From Streptomyces platensis (lineage in GTDB: Bacteria > Actinomycetota > Actinomycetes > Streptomycetales > Streptomycetaceae), in NCBI RefSeq assembly GCF_008704855.1, contig NZ_CP023691.1, forward strand, positions 8,246,001-8,310,000: a DNA stretch of 64,000 nucleotides, in the 5' to 3' direction. Shown in pieces: positions 8,208 to 16,931 of the stretch. The position numbers were made by a program, and so were the translations under genes. Each line of letters starts with the position of its first letter. The stretch's first letter is position 1. Under the pieces are notes generated by a model. The model had not been told where the DNA came from. It was given only the letters and a program-made list of their open reading frames with translations, and ran no database searches.

Positions 8208-8972
8208 TCACCACTCCCACGGCACCTCTCCGCCCGCGACCCCGGCCGAGCGGCGGCCCGCATCGGCCGAGGGCGGGCGATGGCCCAGGTTGAGGGCGGT
8301 GCCGAGATCGACGGACCGGTCGAGAGCGGCCTCGATACGGGCGTGGAGCAGCGGGCCGCCGCCGGAGAAGCCGGTGGTGCCGAGGGCCGCGTTGAGCTTT
8401 GCGGCGGCCGCCGCGGTGACCGTGATGCCGGTATCCATACGCAGCGCCGCGGCATGGGTGTCGATGGCGGAGGCGATGGCGGGGCGGGTGAAGGTGCCCA
8501 CGGTCATTCTCGGGCCGCGGTTCAGCTGGGCGCGGAGGGTGCCCTGGCCGAGGTCCACGGTGAAGCCGGTGACCTTGACGACCTTCTTGGTCGTGCGGTT
8601 GACCAGCGCGATCCCGGCGTCGGCCAGCCGCAGCTCGCCGCCGACCTTGCCGCCGCTGTTGGTGACCGCACCGCCCTTGATGCGCAGGCTGATGCCACCG
8701 GAGTCGTGGTGCGGGGTGACGGTGCCCCGGGCGTCGACGTCCGCGAGCGCCACGCCGCGCGCCTTGAGCGCGGAAAGAAGGGCGGGTGGCGTGGCGAAGC
8801 GGGCCGAGCCGCCCTCGACGGGGACCTCGGTGTGACCGGCCGGGCGGGCCGGGACGGGCCGGTGGCCCGGCGGCGGGGTGGTGGCGGAGGGCTGTGCCGG
8901 GGCCGGGGTGGCGGCGAGAAGAGCGGTGGTGAGCGCCAGAGCGGAGGCTGTGGCGAGGTGGCGAGCGCGCAT
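8208..8972 (-). CDS. secreted protein of unknown function
   Basis: A 254-residue protein with a classical signal peptide (residues 1-27, hydrophobic 'ALALTTALLAATPAPA') followed by a Pro-rich linker. The remainder is beta-rich and soluble, with 'RGTVTPHHDSGGISLRIKGG' and 'VTGFTVDLGQGTLRA', and a C-terminal part rich in Ala/Leu. It has no Cys, sortase signal or membrane anchor. The ATG at 8972 is preceded by AAGGG at suitable spacing. The overall pattern resembles secreted Streptomyces proteins with repeated beta-sandwich (HtaA-like) architecture, but I cannot assign a family. The nearest neighbour on the same strand is far away, so it is probably monocistronic. Confidence 0.65.
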   Translation of the reverse strand: MRARHLATASALALTTALLAATPAPAQPSATTPPPGHRPVPARPAGHTEVPVEGGSARFATPPALLSALKARGVALADVDARGTVTPHHDSGGISLRIKGGAVTNSGGKVGGELRLADAGIALVNRTTKKVVKVTGFTVDLGQGTLRAQLNRGPRMTVGTFTRPAIASAIDTHAAALRMDTGITVTAAAAAKLNAALGTTGFSGGGPLLHARIEAALDRSVDLGTALNLGHRPPSADAGRRSAGVAGGEVPWEW

Positions 8973-9241
8973 AGGTGTCCCTTTCTCCGTGTGACTTCTC
9001 CGTGCGACCGAGTGCCGGAATCGGATGCGGGGGAATCCCCGGCCGACGGCCGGCCGACGGGGCATCCGTACCGTGATCATCTGGTTACTTTAAGTGCGCA
9101 TCTGCGAGGTCCCCGGCAGCCCGGCCCGGGACTGGGCCAGGTGCCGGAATCCGGTGCTTCGCAGAGCTGTGCGGGCCCGGGCGGCCACCCGCGGGCGAGG
9201 TGTCGAGGCTGGTGATCCGGGCGTCGCCGACGCCGGTAGCT

Positions 9242-9256
9242 GCCCTACCGTAGGGC
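9242..9256. promoter_or_regulatory. palindrome GCCCTA-CCG-TAGGGC immediately upstream of the reductase gene
   Basis: Perfect 6-bp arms around CCG end 4 bp before the ATG at 9260. The site overlaps the likely promoter (TACCGT as a possible -10) and would sit at or before the start of a short or leaderless mRNA. It could be an autoregulatory operator or chance symmetry. Confidence 0.3.
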
Positions 9257-9259
9257 GCC

Positions 9260-10084
9260 ATGAAGGTTCTGATCATCGGTGGCAGCGGGTTCCTGGGGAC
9301 GGCACTGGTGCGCCGGGCGACGGCTGCCGGCTGGGGGACGGCCGCGACGTACTGTTCCCGCCCCGGCAGCCTTTCCGCCGCCGCGTGGCATCGGCTCGAC
9401 CTGCGCGCCCCCGGGCACCTCGACGAGGTACTGGCCGCGGCCGATCCCGATGTGGTCATCAACGCGACGAGCGGAGGGAGCGACTGGGCGGTCACCGCCG
9501 ACGGCTCGATCCGGGTGGCGATGGCCGCGGCGCGACGTGGCTGCCGTCTGGTCCATGTCTCCAGCGACGCCGTGTTCTCCGGCTCCCCCACGCACTACGA
9601 CGAGACCTCTCTGCCCGACCCGGTCACCCCGTACGGCGCGGCGAAAGCGGCCGCTGAGACCGCTGCGCGGCTCCTGGCGCCGGCGGCCGCGGTCGTACGC
9701 ACCTCATTGATCATCGGGCACGGCGGTTCCGAGCACGAGCGCCTGGTCCATGCTCTGGCGGTCGGCACCCACGACGGGGTCCTGTTCACCGATGACATCC
9801 GCTGCCCGGTGCATGTCGACGACCTGGCCTCCGCTCTGTGGGAACTCGCGGTGTCCGACGGGGCCGGGGTCTTCCACCTCGCCGGAGCGGACGCCGTCAG
9901 CCGTCATGAACTCGGCGTTCTCATCGCCCGACGCGACGGACTCGACGCCGGCCGGCTGGCTGCCGGGCGCCGGGCCGACGCCCGTATGCCCGGCGCCCTC
10001 GACGTCCGCCTCGACAGCAGCGCCACGCAGGCGCGCGTCCGCACACGGCTGCGGGGAGCCCGGGAGTTCCTCCAAGTGCGGTGA
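9260..10084 (+). CDS. NAD(P)-dependent epimerase/reductase, RmlD-like extended SDR
   Basis: A 274-residue Rossmann-fold enzyme of the dTDP-4-dehydrorhamnose-reductase/NAD-epimerase group. The N-terminal dinucleotide motif is 'GGSGFLG' (residues 7-13). 'DPDVVINATS' follows, then 'HVSSDAVFSG' (catalytic Ser region) and the Tyr/Lys pair in 'PYGAAKAAAE'. The C-terminus shows 'VHVDDLASAL' and 'FHLAGADAVSR', typical of sugar-nucleotide reductases. No rhamnose or deoxysugar genes are adjacent, so the substrate may be another activated or free metabolite. It is apparently a single gene. Confidence 0.85.
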   Translation: MKVLIIGGSGFLGTALVRRATAAGWGTAATYCSRPGSLSAAAWHRLDLRAPGHLDEVLAAADPDVVINATSGGSDWAVTADGSIRVAMAAARRGCRLVHVSSDAVFSGSPTHYDETSLPDPVTPYGAAKAAAETAARLLAPAAAVVRTSLIIGHGGSEHERLVHALAVGTHDGVLFTDDIRCPVHVDDLASALWELAVSDGAGVFHLAGADAVSRHELGVLIARRDGLDAGRLAAGRRADARMPGALDVRLDSSATQARVRTRLRGAREFLQVR

Positions 10085-10251
10085 GCGGAACCGTCGTTGC
10101 GCGTCGGCAGCCGCGGCTCGATCCGCCTCCCAGGGGTATGGCCACCTCAGCCACTCGTCGGTAACTTGTCCCTGGCCGTCGGCGCTGCCCCTGCCGAGCG
10201 GCCGCTTGTCGGACGAAGCCGGCGAGCACACCCGACGAAACAGGCGATGAC

Positions 10252-12207
10252 GTGCAGCCGCTCTTACGTTCCGTGTGCCGTGCCCTGGCGATGTGCCTCG
10301 TCGTGACGGGGCTTGCCGTCCCCGGGGCGGCCGCGGCCCCGGCCCTGCCGGCTGCCTCCACGCCCGGACCGGCAGCCCCCGGGAAGGCCTCCGAGACGTG
10401 GACCGCTCCGCTCTCCACCCGAGGCCGCTATATCGTCGACGCCGACGGCCGGCGCTTCCGGCTGAAGTCCGCCAACTGGGACGGAGCACAGGGCTCCTGG
10501 AACGGTTCGGGCGACCTCAACGACCCGGCGGCCCACCACAGCGGCCAGAACTCCCACGGCATTCCGCTCGGCCTCGACCGGGTGGGGATCGCCGAGCTGC
10601 TGGCCGACTTCCGGGCGCTGGGCCTGAACAGCATCCGGCTGCCGTTCTCCAACGAGATGCTCCGTGCGACGGCCCCCGTGCCGGATGCCGCGGTCGCCGC
10701 CAACCCGCAACTGCGCGGCAAAACACCCCTGCGTGTCTTTGACGCCGTGGTCGAGGCGCTGACCGCGGGCGGCTTCGCGGTCATTCTCAACAACCACACC
10801 AACACCACCCGCTGGTGCTGCGGGCTCGACGGCAACGAGCGGTGGAACAGCCGCCAGTCCACCCGGCAATGGGCCGATGACTGGGTATTCATGGCCCGCC
10901 GCTACCAGCACAACAGCCGCGTGGTGGGGGCGGACCTCTACAACGAGGTGCGCCGTGACGTCCTGGACGACCCCAACTGGGGCCTGGGCGACGGCCACGA
11001 CTGGCAGGCCGCCGCGCAGGAGGCGGCCGACCGGATCCTCACCGAGGCCAACCCCCGTCTGCTCATCGTCATCGAGGGCATCAACTGGACCGGCGTACCG
11101 GTGGACGGTCTGCCGCACGGCCGTCCCACCCTCGCCCCGGTCCGTACGCTCTCGCACACCCTGGTCACCTCCGGGAAGCTCGTCTACTCGGCCCACTTCT
11201 ACGGCTACACGGGCCCGCACCACAGCGGCGCCACAGGGGTGGGGGAGACCAGCGACCCCCGCTACCAGGACCTGACCCGCGACCAGCTCCGTGCCGTACT
11301 GCACGACCAGGCGTTCTATGTCTCCGAGGAGAGCGGTCAGCATTTCACCGCACCCCTGTGGATCAGCGAATTCGGCGTCGGCTCCGAGGAATCGGGACAG
11401 GCCGCCCGCGCCTGGTTCGGCAACCTCACGGACTATCTCGCCGACACCGACACGGACTTCGCCTACTGGCCGCTCGTCGGCTGGAGCACCGACGGCCAGG
11501 GCCGGCCGGCCGGGGACAACTGGGCCATGCTGCGGTACGACGACGCCGGGCGCCGCAGCGGAATCCTGGACGGCGACGACTGGCGGGCGGCCGCATGGCA
11601 CCGGCTCATGACCGCGCCGCAAAAGACGGGACCGGTGCCACCGACCCCCGCCTGGCACCTGCTCACCACCGACCACCGTGACTTCGTCCAGTCCCTGAGC
11701 GCCCGCTCCCTGGGCGACTGGGACAGCGGCGCCCGCAAAGCGGCCTGCCCCGACGGCGAACGGCTCATCGGCCTCAGTCACACCCGAGGCCGCGGGCTGT
11801 GCACCGACGCCCCCACGGCGCGCCCGCTGCACACAGCCGGCAGCGTCCCCACCGTGGTGCGGGACGAGCGCTATGTTCCCGCCGGCGGGGACTGGGCGCC
11901 CGGCTACAGCAAACTCCAGTGTCCCGACGGCCACTTCCTCACCGGCTACAGCCTGCGGGGCGAGAAGGTCTCCGCCGCGTTGTGCGCACCGGCCCGCACC
12001 GCTCTCGGCACGGGCGGCAGCACCCTCTGGTTCGACCGCGGCGACAACCGTCCGCCCGGTGACCCCGGTGGCGACTTCGCGCACGGCCACTACAAGGGTC
12101 AGTGCCCCTCCCGCTCCTATGTGGCAGGCATCGCCTACACCCACCGCATCGGCCACCTGGGCCGCCCCGACGCCCTGCTCTGCCGCCCCCTGACCGGAGA
12201 GAACTGA
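10252..12207 (+). CDS. secreted glycoside hydrolase family 5 (cellulase-like) with C-terminal Cys-repeat region
   Basis: A 651-residue exported glycosidase. Signal peptide residues 1-28 ('MCLVVTGLAVPGAAAAPA'). The GH5 catalytic domain spans about residues 50-460. 'NSIRLPFSNEML' is followed by 'ILNNHTN', 'GADLYNEVRRD' (acid/base Glu, canonical NE), 'YSAHFYGY' and 'LWISEFGVG' (nucleophile Glu). Residues about 490-651 hold three repeats, each starting 'CP[DS]' and ending in a second Cys ('CPDGERLIGLSH', 'CPDGHFLTGYSL', 'CPSRSYVAGIAY'), likely disulfide-closed modules. GTG start at 10252. Substrate is probably a beta-glucan, mannan or similar; GH5 subfamily cannot be set by eye. Confidence 0.87.
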   Translation: MQPLLRSVCRALAMCLVVTGLAVPGAAAAPALPAASTPGPAAPGKASETWTAPLSTRGRYIVDADGRRFRLKSANWDGAQGSWNGSGDLNDPAAHHSGQNSHGIPLGLDRVGIAELLADFRALGLNSIRLPFSNEMLRATAPVPDAAVAANPQLRGKTPLRVFDAVVEALTAGGFAVILNNHTNTTRWCCGLDGNERWNSRQSTRQWADDWVFMARRYQHNSRVVGADLYNEVRRDVLDDPNWGLGDGHDWQAAAQEAADRILTEANPRLLIVIEGINWTGVPVDGLPHGRPTLAPVRTLSHTLVTSGKLVYSAHFYGYTGPHHSGATGVGETSDPRYQDLTRDQLRAVLHDQAFYVSEESGQHFTAPLWISEFGVGSEESGQAARAWFGNLTDYLADTDTDFAYWPLVGWSTDGQGRPAGDNWAMLRYDDAGRRSGILDGDDWRAAAWHRLMTAPQKTGPVPPTPAWHLLTTDHRDFVQSLSARSLGDWDSGARKAACPDGERLIGLSHTRGRGLCTDAPTARPLHTAGSVPTVVRDERYVPAGGDWAPGYSKLQCPDGHFLTGYSLRGEKVSAALCAPARTALGTGGSTLWFDRGDNRPPGDPGGDFAHGHYKGQCPSRSYVAGIAYTHRIGHLGRPDALLCRPLTGEN

Positions 12208-12364
12208 TTCCTGGTCGTACGGCCCGCGCATCGCGGGGGCCGCCCACGACGTGGCGAAGGAGCACCGCCGGCTGCCATGGCTGGCCCCCTCGCTCCCGGT
12301 TGCCGTACCGGGGCCGCTGGGGGGAACCGGAGTGACCGATGCCCGGAATGATCGTTCTCAGGTG

Positions 12365-12664
12365 ATGAAACGTACCCTCACCACCTCGTTGCTTGTCCTG
12401 TCCTGCCTGGTCCCGGCCGCTCCCGCGCAGGCCGACGGCCCCGAGCGGATGCCGCAGGTGGCAGGCCAGGGCCTGGTCGCCGCCTACCGGGCGCTGAACT
12501 TCGACACCTCCGTCCAGCTGCGGGACGGGCGCGGCGCGGGCCGCCATGTGCTGTGGCCGGCGAGCTGGAAGGTCTGCTCGCAGAGCCCGGAGGCAGACGC
12601 ACCCCTCCAGGGCCGCCATGCCACGCTCACCGTCGTCAAGACCCATGAGGCGTGTCCGGTCTGA
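12365..12664 (+). CDS. small secreted protein with PASTA-like sequence
   Basis: A 99-residue protein with a signal peptide ('MKRTLTTSLLVLSCLVPAAPAQA', residues 1-23). It is followed by one domain resembling PASTA modules: 'MPQVAGQGLVAAYRAL', 'VLWPASWKVCSQSP' and a closing 'ACPV'. Two Cys could form a disulfide. The start is ATG 12365, with an alternative GTG three bases upstream; the ribosome-binding site is weak. It lies between the GH5 gene and the converging glutamate dehydrogenase gene. PASTA modules bind peptidoglycan fragments or beta-lactams in other proteins, but a single secreted module gives no defined function. Confidence 0.65.
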   Translation: MKRTLTTSLLVLSCLVPAAPAQADGPERMPQVAGQGLVAAYRALNFDTSVQLRDGRGAGRHVLWPASWKVCSQSPEADAPLQGRHATLTVVKTHEACPV

Positions 12665-12692
12665 CACACCGGCGCCCGCGGTGCCGCGGCGC

Positions 12693-13841
12693 TCAGTCGC
12701 GCGGGAGACGGCCCTTGCTCTGCATGGCGGCGCGGACCCGGTCCTCGGCGAGGCGGCGGCCGGCGGCATGCGGGGTGACGTCCTGCTGCCGGGCCTCGTC
12801 CAGGACCGTCACCGTGTTGGCCCGCAGCCTCGCCGAGACCGACTCGAAGATGCTCGCCGTGCCGGGCCGGAACCCGGAGTAGCGGGCATCCATCGCGAAG
12901 GCGGCCGCGACCACACCGCCGGCGTTGGCCACGAAGTCGGGCAGCACGGTGACACCGCGCTCGGCGAGAATGCTCCGGGCCTCGGCCGAGGTCGGCAGGT
13001 TCGCGCCCTCCACGATGAGCTTCGCCTTGATCTCGTGCGCGGTGCCGCGGTTGATCACGTCCTGGAGTGCGGCGGGCACCAAGATGTCGCAGTCCACGGT
13101 GAGTTCGGCGCCGGAGGGGAGCGCGGTACCGGCCGGATGACGGGTGACGAAGTGGTCGCCGTGCTCGTCGCGCGCCGCCAGCAGCGCCCCCACGTCGAGA
13201 CCGCTGGGGTCGTACCGCACCCCGTGGGCCGTGGACACCGCCACGATCGTGGCCCCCAGCTCCGCGAACCGCGTGGCGGCCGCGCTGCCGACCGCACCGA
13301 AGCCCTGAAGGGCGACCCGGGAGCCGGCCAGCGGCAGCCCCTGGTGCTGCGCCGCGGCGTCGGCCGCCTCCGCCACCCCGTAGCCGGTGACGCCGAGCTT
13401 GTCGTAGGCCACCCCGCCGAGATGCTCGGGAGTGCCGACGGCGGCACCGCGGTCGCCCAGCTCGTCCTGGATGATGGCGGCATCGCTCTCGGTCAGGCCC
13501 ATGTCGAGCCCCATCACATACTCGCGGGGCACCTCGTTGGACAGCGCACGGGCGAAGGCCCGCAGCACCGCCTCCTTGTCGCGGGACGCCGGGTCGGCGA
13601 CGATGCCGGCCTTGGCGCCGCCGTAGAAGAGGTCGACAGCCGCCCACTTCCACGTCATGACACGGGCCAGCCGGGAGACCTCCTCCACGGTCACGCCGGG
13701 GCTCATCCGCGTGCCGCCCTTGCCGATACCGCGGGCGGTGTTGTCGATCACCAGGACGCCCTTCATGCCGGTGCGCCGGTGCGAGACGACGACGATTTTC
13801 TCCGGGCCCCACTCGTCGACGAGAGAGAGTGCATCAGTCAC
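12693..13841 (-). CDS. Glu/Leu/Phe/Val dehydrogenase (glutamate dehydrogenase type)
   Basis: A 382-residue NAD(P)-dependent amino-acid dehydrogenase interconverting 2-oxo acid plus ammonium and L-amino acid. The N-terminal catalytic domain shows 'GGTRMSPGVTVEEV', 'KWAAVDLFYGGAKAGI' (active-site Lys) and 'GLDMGLTESD'. The Rossmann domain carries 'LQGFGAVGSAAATRFAELGA', then 'CDILVPAALQDVI' and 'IVEGANLPTSAEA'. The GTG at 13841 overlaps the upstream oxidoreductase stop by 8 bp, so the two genes are co-translated. In this context it would recycle 2-oxoglutarate, the end product of the neighbouring pathway, to glutamate, or release ammonium. Leucine or valine specificity cannot be excluded from motifs alone. 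Confidence 0.87.
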   Translation of the reverse strand: MTDALSLVDEWGPEKIVVVSHRRTGMKGVLVIDNTARGIGKGGTRMSPGVTVEEVSRLARVMTWKWAAVDLFYGGAKAGIVADPASRDKEAVLRAFARALSNEVPREYVMGLDMGLTESDAAIIQDELGDRGAAVGTPEHLGGVAYDKLGVTGYGVAEAADAAAQHQGLPLAGSRVALQGFGAVGSAAATRFAELGATIVAVSTAHGVRYDPSGLDVGALLAARDEHGDHFVTRHPAGTALPSGAELTVDCDILVPAALQDVINRGTAHEIKAKLIVEGANLPTSAEARSILAERGVTVLPDFVANAGGVVAAAFAMDARYSGFRPGTASIFESVSARLRANTVTVLDEARQQDVTPHAAGRRLAEDRVRAAMQSKGRLPRD

Positions 13842-16818
13842 GGGAGTGTTCCTTGTCGGTAGGAAGCGAAGGGAGGCCGGCACGGGCCGAGGTGCCGGCC
13901 GGGCGCAGGGCCTGGGCGATCAGTTGCGCGAGGTGGGTGCCGCGGCGCGAGGTCTGCTGAGCGATCTGGGTGCGGCAGCTGAAGCCGTCGGCCAGGATCC
14001 GGGTGTCCGACGGGGCCGAGCGCACCGCGGGGAGCAGCACCTGTTCGCCCGCGGCGACGGAGACGTCGTAGTGGCCGCGTTCGAAGCCGAAGTTGCCGGC
14101 GAGGCCGCAGCAGCCGGAGTCGAGTGCGGTGTTGTCGATGCCCAGACGGTTCAGCAGCGCGCTGTCGGCGCTGAAGCCGGAGGTGGCGTGCTGGTGGCAG
14201 TGGGTCTGGCTGATCGAGCGGGCCTCGATCCGCGGGGGCTGCCAGTCGGGGGCGTGGTGGACGAGGAGTTCGGCGAGGGTGAGCGTGGCGCGGGAGAGGG
14301 CGCGGGCGTCCTCGTCGCCGTCGAGGAGTTCGGGCAGATCGGTCTTGAGGGCTGCCGTGCAGCTCGGCTCCAGTCCGACGACGGGGAGGCCGGCGGCGAC
14401 GGCGGGGGCCAGTGCGGCGGTGGTGCGCCGGGCGATACGGCGGGCCGTGCCGAGCTGTCCGGTGGTGATCCAGGTGAGTCCGCAGCACTGTGTGCCGTCC
14501 GGGACCCGCACCCGGAACCCGGCGTCTTCCAGCACGGCCACCCCGGCCTGGAGGACCTCGGGGCTGAAGTGGTTGTTGAAGGAGTCGACCCACAGCACGA
14601 CCGGGCCGCGCCGGCCGTCGCCCCGGGGCGTACGGCCGCGGAACCAGGTCAGGAAGGTCTGCCCGGCGAAGCGGGGGAGTTCCCGCTGGGCGGCGATCCC
14701 GCCGAGCCGTTTGAGGGCCGGGGCCAGCCGGGAGGAGGTGAGTGCGTTGACCAGCCCGGGGACCCGGGCGGCCAGCCGCGACAGCAGCGGCAGCCAGCCC
14801 ATCGTGTAGTGCGAGGCGGGCCGGAGCCGGCCCTTGTAGTGGTGGTGCAGGAACTCCGACTTGTAGGTGGCCATGTCCACTCCGACGGGGCAGTCGGCGC
14901 TGCACCCCTTGCAGGACAGACACAGATCGAGGGCGTCGCGGACCTCGGTGGAACGCCAGCCGTCGGTGATCACTTCGCCCTGTGTCATCTCGTAGAGCAG
15001 GCGGGCGCGGCCGCGGGTGGAGTCCTTCTCGTCCCGGGTGACCCGGTAGCTGGGGCACATGACATCGCCGCGGTGGTCGGCGGAGCGGCATTTGCCGACG
15101 CCGACACAGCGGCGGGCGGCCTTGGCGAAGTCCCCGTCGTCGGCGTGGAAGGGGAAGACGGTGGCCAGCGGCAGCGGAGTGCGGTGCGGGCTGACGCGCA
15201 GATTCCCGTCGACCGGCAGCGGCTGGACGATCATGCCGGGGTTGAGGCCGTTGTCGGGGTCCCAGATGCTCTTGAACTCCTCGAACAGCGCGATGACGTC
15301 GGGGCCGTACATCAGCGGCAGCAGCTCGGAGCGGGCCTGCCCGTCGCCGTGCTCACCGGACAGCGAACCACCGTGGGCGGCGACCAGCCGGGCGGCCTCG
15401 GTGACGAAGGCACGGAAGACGGCGGTGCCCTGCTCGGTGTCGAAGTCGAAGTTGATCCGGACGTGCAGACAGCCTTCGCCGAAGTGCCCGTAGACGGCGC
15501 CCTGGAGTCGGTGGTGATCCAGCAGCTCGGTGAACTTGCGCAGATACGAGCCGAGTTGGCCGGGCGGGACGGCCGCGTCCTCCCAACCGGGCCAGGCTTC
15601 CGAGCCTCCCTCAGCCCTGGAGGGCTGGGAGGTGCCCCCAGGTAGCCGAGTCGCCAGCCCCGCACCGTCCTCCCGGATCCGCCACAGGGTGCGGGCGCGC
15701 CCGGGATCGGTGATGATCTCGCTGCCCGTGGATCCGGCGGCTCGGCGCGCGGTCTCGGCCAGCGCCTCGGCCTGCCGGGGCAACGCGTCCGCGGTGCCGC
15801 CGAGTTCGGCGAACAGCCAGGCCCGTGCGGCCGGCAGGGTGTCGATGGCGGCCCGGGTCGCGGGCCGGGTGACGATGTCGGTCAGCGCGTGGTCGAGCCC
15901 TTCCAGCGCCAGCGGTTGATGTGTCAGCAGTGCGGGGACCGCGTCGGCCGCGGCACAGGCGTCCGAGAACCCGAGGACGACCAGGGCCCGCGCGGGGGGC
16001 GGGGAGAGGAGACGGACGGTCGCCGAGAGGATGACGGCCAGTGTGCCCTCGCTGCCGACCAGCGCGCGGGCCAGGTTGAAGCGCCGCTCGGGCAGCAGCT
16101 GTTCCAGTGCGTAGCCCGACACCTGCCGTGGGAACTGCCCCAGTCCGGTGCGCAGCGTCGCCAGATTGCGCTGGGCGAGACGGTGCAGGGACGCGATCAG
16201 CTCGCTGCGGTCGTCGCCCGCGGCGATGGCCTCGTCGATCTCCTCCGCGGTCATCTCGCCGAGCCGGACCACCGTGCCGCGGTAGGTGATCACTTCGAGT
16301 TCCACGATGTTGTCCGCGGTGCGGCCCCAGGCCAGGGAGTGTGATCCGCACGCATTGTTGCCGATCATGCCGCCGAGCGTGCAGCGGCTGTGGGTGGACG
16401 GGTCGGCGCCGAACAGCAGGCCGTGCGGGGCGGCGGCCCGCTGGAGATCGTCCAGCACGATGCCGGGCTCGACGGTCGCGGTCCGGGCCTCGGGGTCCAG
16501 CGCGAGCAACCGGTGGAAGTACCGCGAGAAGTCGAGCACCACGCCCGGCCCGACGGCCTGCCCGGAGGTGCTGGTGCCCGCTCCGCGTGCGGTGACCGGT
16601 ACGCCCAGCCGGCGGCAGACGGCAAGCGTGTTCCGGATGTGCCGCCGCTCGCCGGGGAAGACGACGGCCAGCGGGATCTGCCGGTAGTTCGAGGCATCGG
16701 ACGCATACTGTGCCCGGCGGCCGGCGTCGCCGGCGACCTCGCCGCAGTCCCCCGCGCCGAGGGCCTCGGCCACGGCTGCCGCGTCGAGGCTGCCGGGGCC
16801 CTGCGCTGTTGTGGTCAC
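13834..16818 (-). CDS. FAD-binding and (4Fe-4S) dehydrogenase, D-2-hydroxyglutarate dehydrogenase/YdiJ type
   Basis: A 994-residue oxidoreductase for D-2-hydroxy acids. Domains in order are FAD-binding type 4 (about 40-270, with 'VTARGAGTSTSGQAVGPGVV'), FAD-oxidase C-terminal domain (about 270-560, 'HFGEGCLHVRINFDF', 'SGEHGDGQARSELL') and a ferredoxin-type region (about 565-660). The last holds two Cys clusters, 'CVGVGKCR' and 'CLSCKGCSADCPVG'. A CCG/GlpC-like domain follows (about 750-960, 'CCGLTWIT', 'GCCGLAG'). This single-chain layout is that of YdiJ and the Pseudomonas D-2-hydroxyglutarate dehydrogenase. The GTG at 16818 has AAGGAG 8-9 nt upstream. It forms an operon with glutamate dehydrogenase and diverges from a LysR gene. 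D-2-hydroxyglutarate is inferred from the HglS gene nearby; glycolate or lactate are alternatives. Confidence 0.85.
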   Translation of the reverse strand: MTTTAQGPGSLDAAAVAEALGAGDCGEVAGDAGRRAQYASDASNYRQIPLAVVFPGERRHIRNTLAVCRRLGVPVTARGAGTSTSGQAVGPGVVLDFSRYFHRLLALDPEARTATVEPGIVLDDLQRAAAPHGLLFGADPSTHSRCTLGGMIGNNACGSHSLAWGRTADNIVELEVITYRGTVVRLGEMTAEEIDEAIAAGDDRSELIASLHRLAQRNLATLRTGLGQFPRQVSGYALEQLLPERRFNLARALVGSEGTLAVILSATVRLLSPPPARALVVLGFSDACAAADAVPALLTHQPLALEGLDHALTDIVTRPATRAAIDTLPAARAWLFAELGGTADALPRQAEALAETARRAAGSTGSEIITDPGRARTLWRIREDGAGLATRLPGGTSQPSRAEGGSEAWPGWEDAAVPPGQLGSYLRKFTELLDHHRLQGAVYGHFGEGCLHVRINFDFDTEQGTAVFRAFVTEAARLVAAHGGSLSGEHGDGQARSELLPLMYGPDVIALFEEFKSIWDPDNGLNPGMIVQPLPVDGNLRVSPHRTPLPLATVFPFHADDGDFAKAARRCVGVGKCRSADHRGDVMCPSYRVTRDEKDSTRGRARLLYEMTQGEVITDGWRSTEVRDALDLCLSCKGCSADCPVGVDMATYKSEFLHHHYKGRLRPASHYTMGWLPLLSRLAARVPGLVNALTSSRLAPALKRLGGIAAQRELPRFAGQTFLTWFRGRTPRGDGRRGPVVLWVDSFNNHFSPEVLQAGVAVLEDAGFRVRVPDGTQCCGLTWITTGQLGTARRIARRTTAALAPAVAAGLPVVGLEPSCTAALKTDLPELLDGDEDARALSRATLTLAELLVHHAPDWQPPRIEARSISQTHCHQHATSGFSADSALLNRLGIDNTALDSGCCGLAGNFGFERGHYDVSVAAGEQVLLPAVRSAPSDTRILADGFSCRTQIAQQTSRRGTHLAQLIAQALRPAGTSARAGLPSLPTDKEHSRD

Positions 16819-16931
16819 CGTGTTTGCTCCTTTGTGCTCACCGGTCACGTTCGGCCTGGTGGGACCACGATGTGGGCCGGAGAGGGCCGGGACAAGGCCC
16901 AGCAGGGCGAAACTCTTGACGCTTGAGGGCA

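Noticed and set aside
10264..12231. 655-codon minus-strand frame opposite the GH5 gene
   Set aside because: Translation is a Gly/Val/Ala-rich mirror of the GH5 frame with no domain; the GH5 catalytic motifs decide the strand.
13657..15645. 662-codon plus-strand frame opposite the FAD/Fe-S dehydrogenase
   Set aside because: No recognisable domain; the minus strand carries clear FAD and Fe-S motifs across the same stretch.
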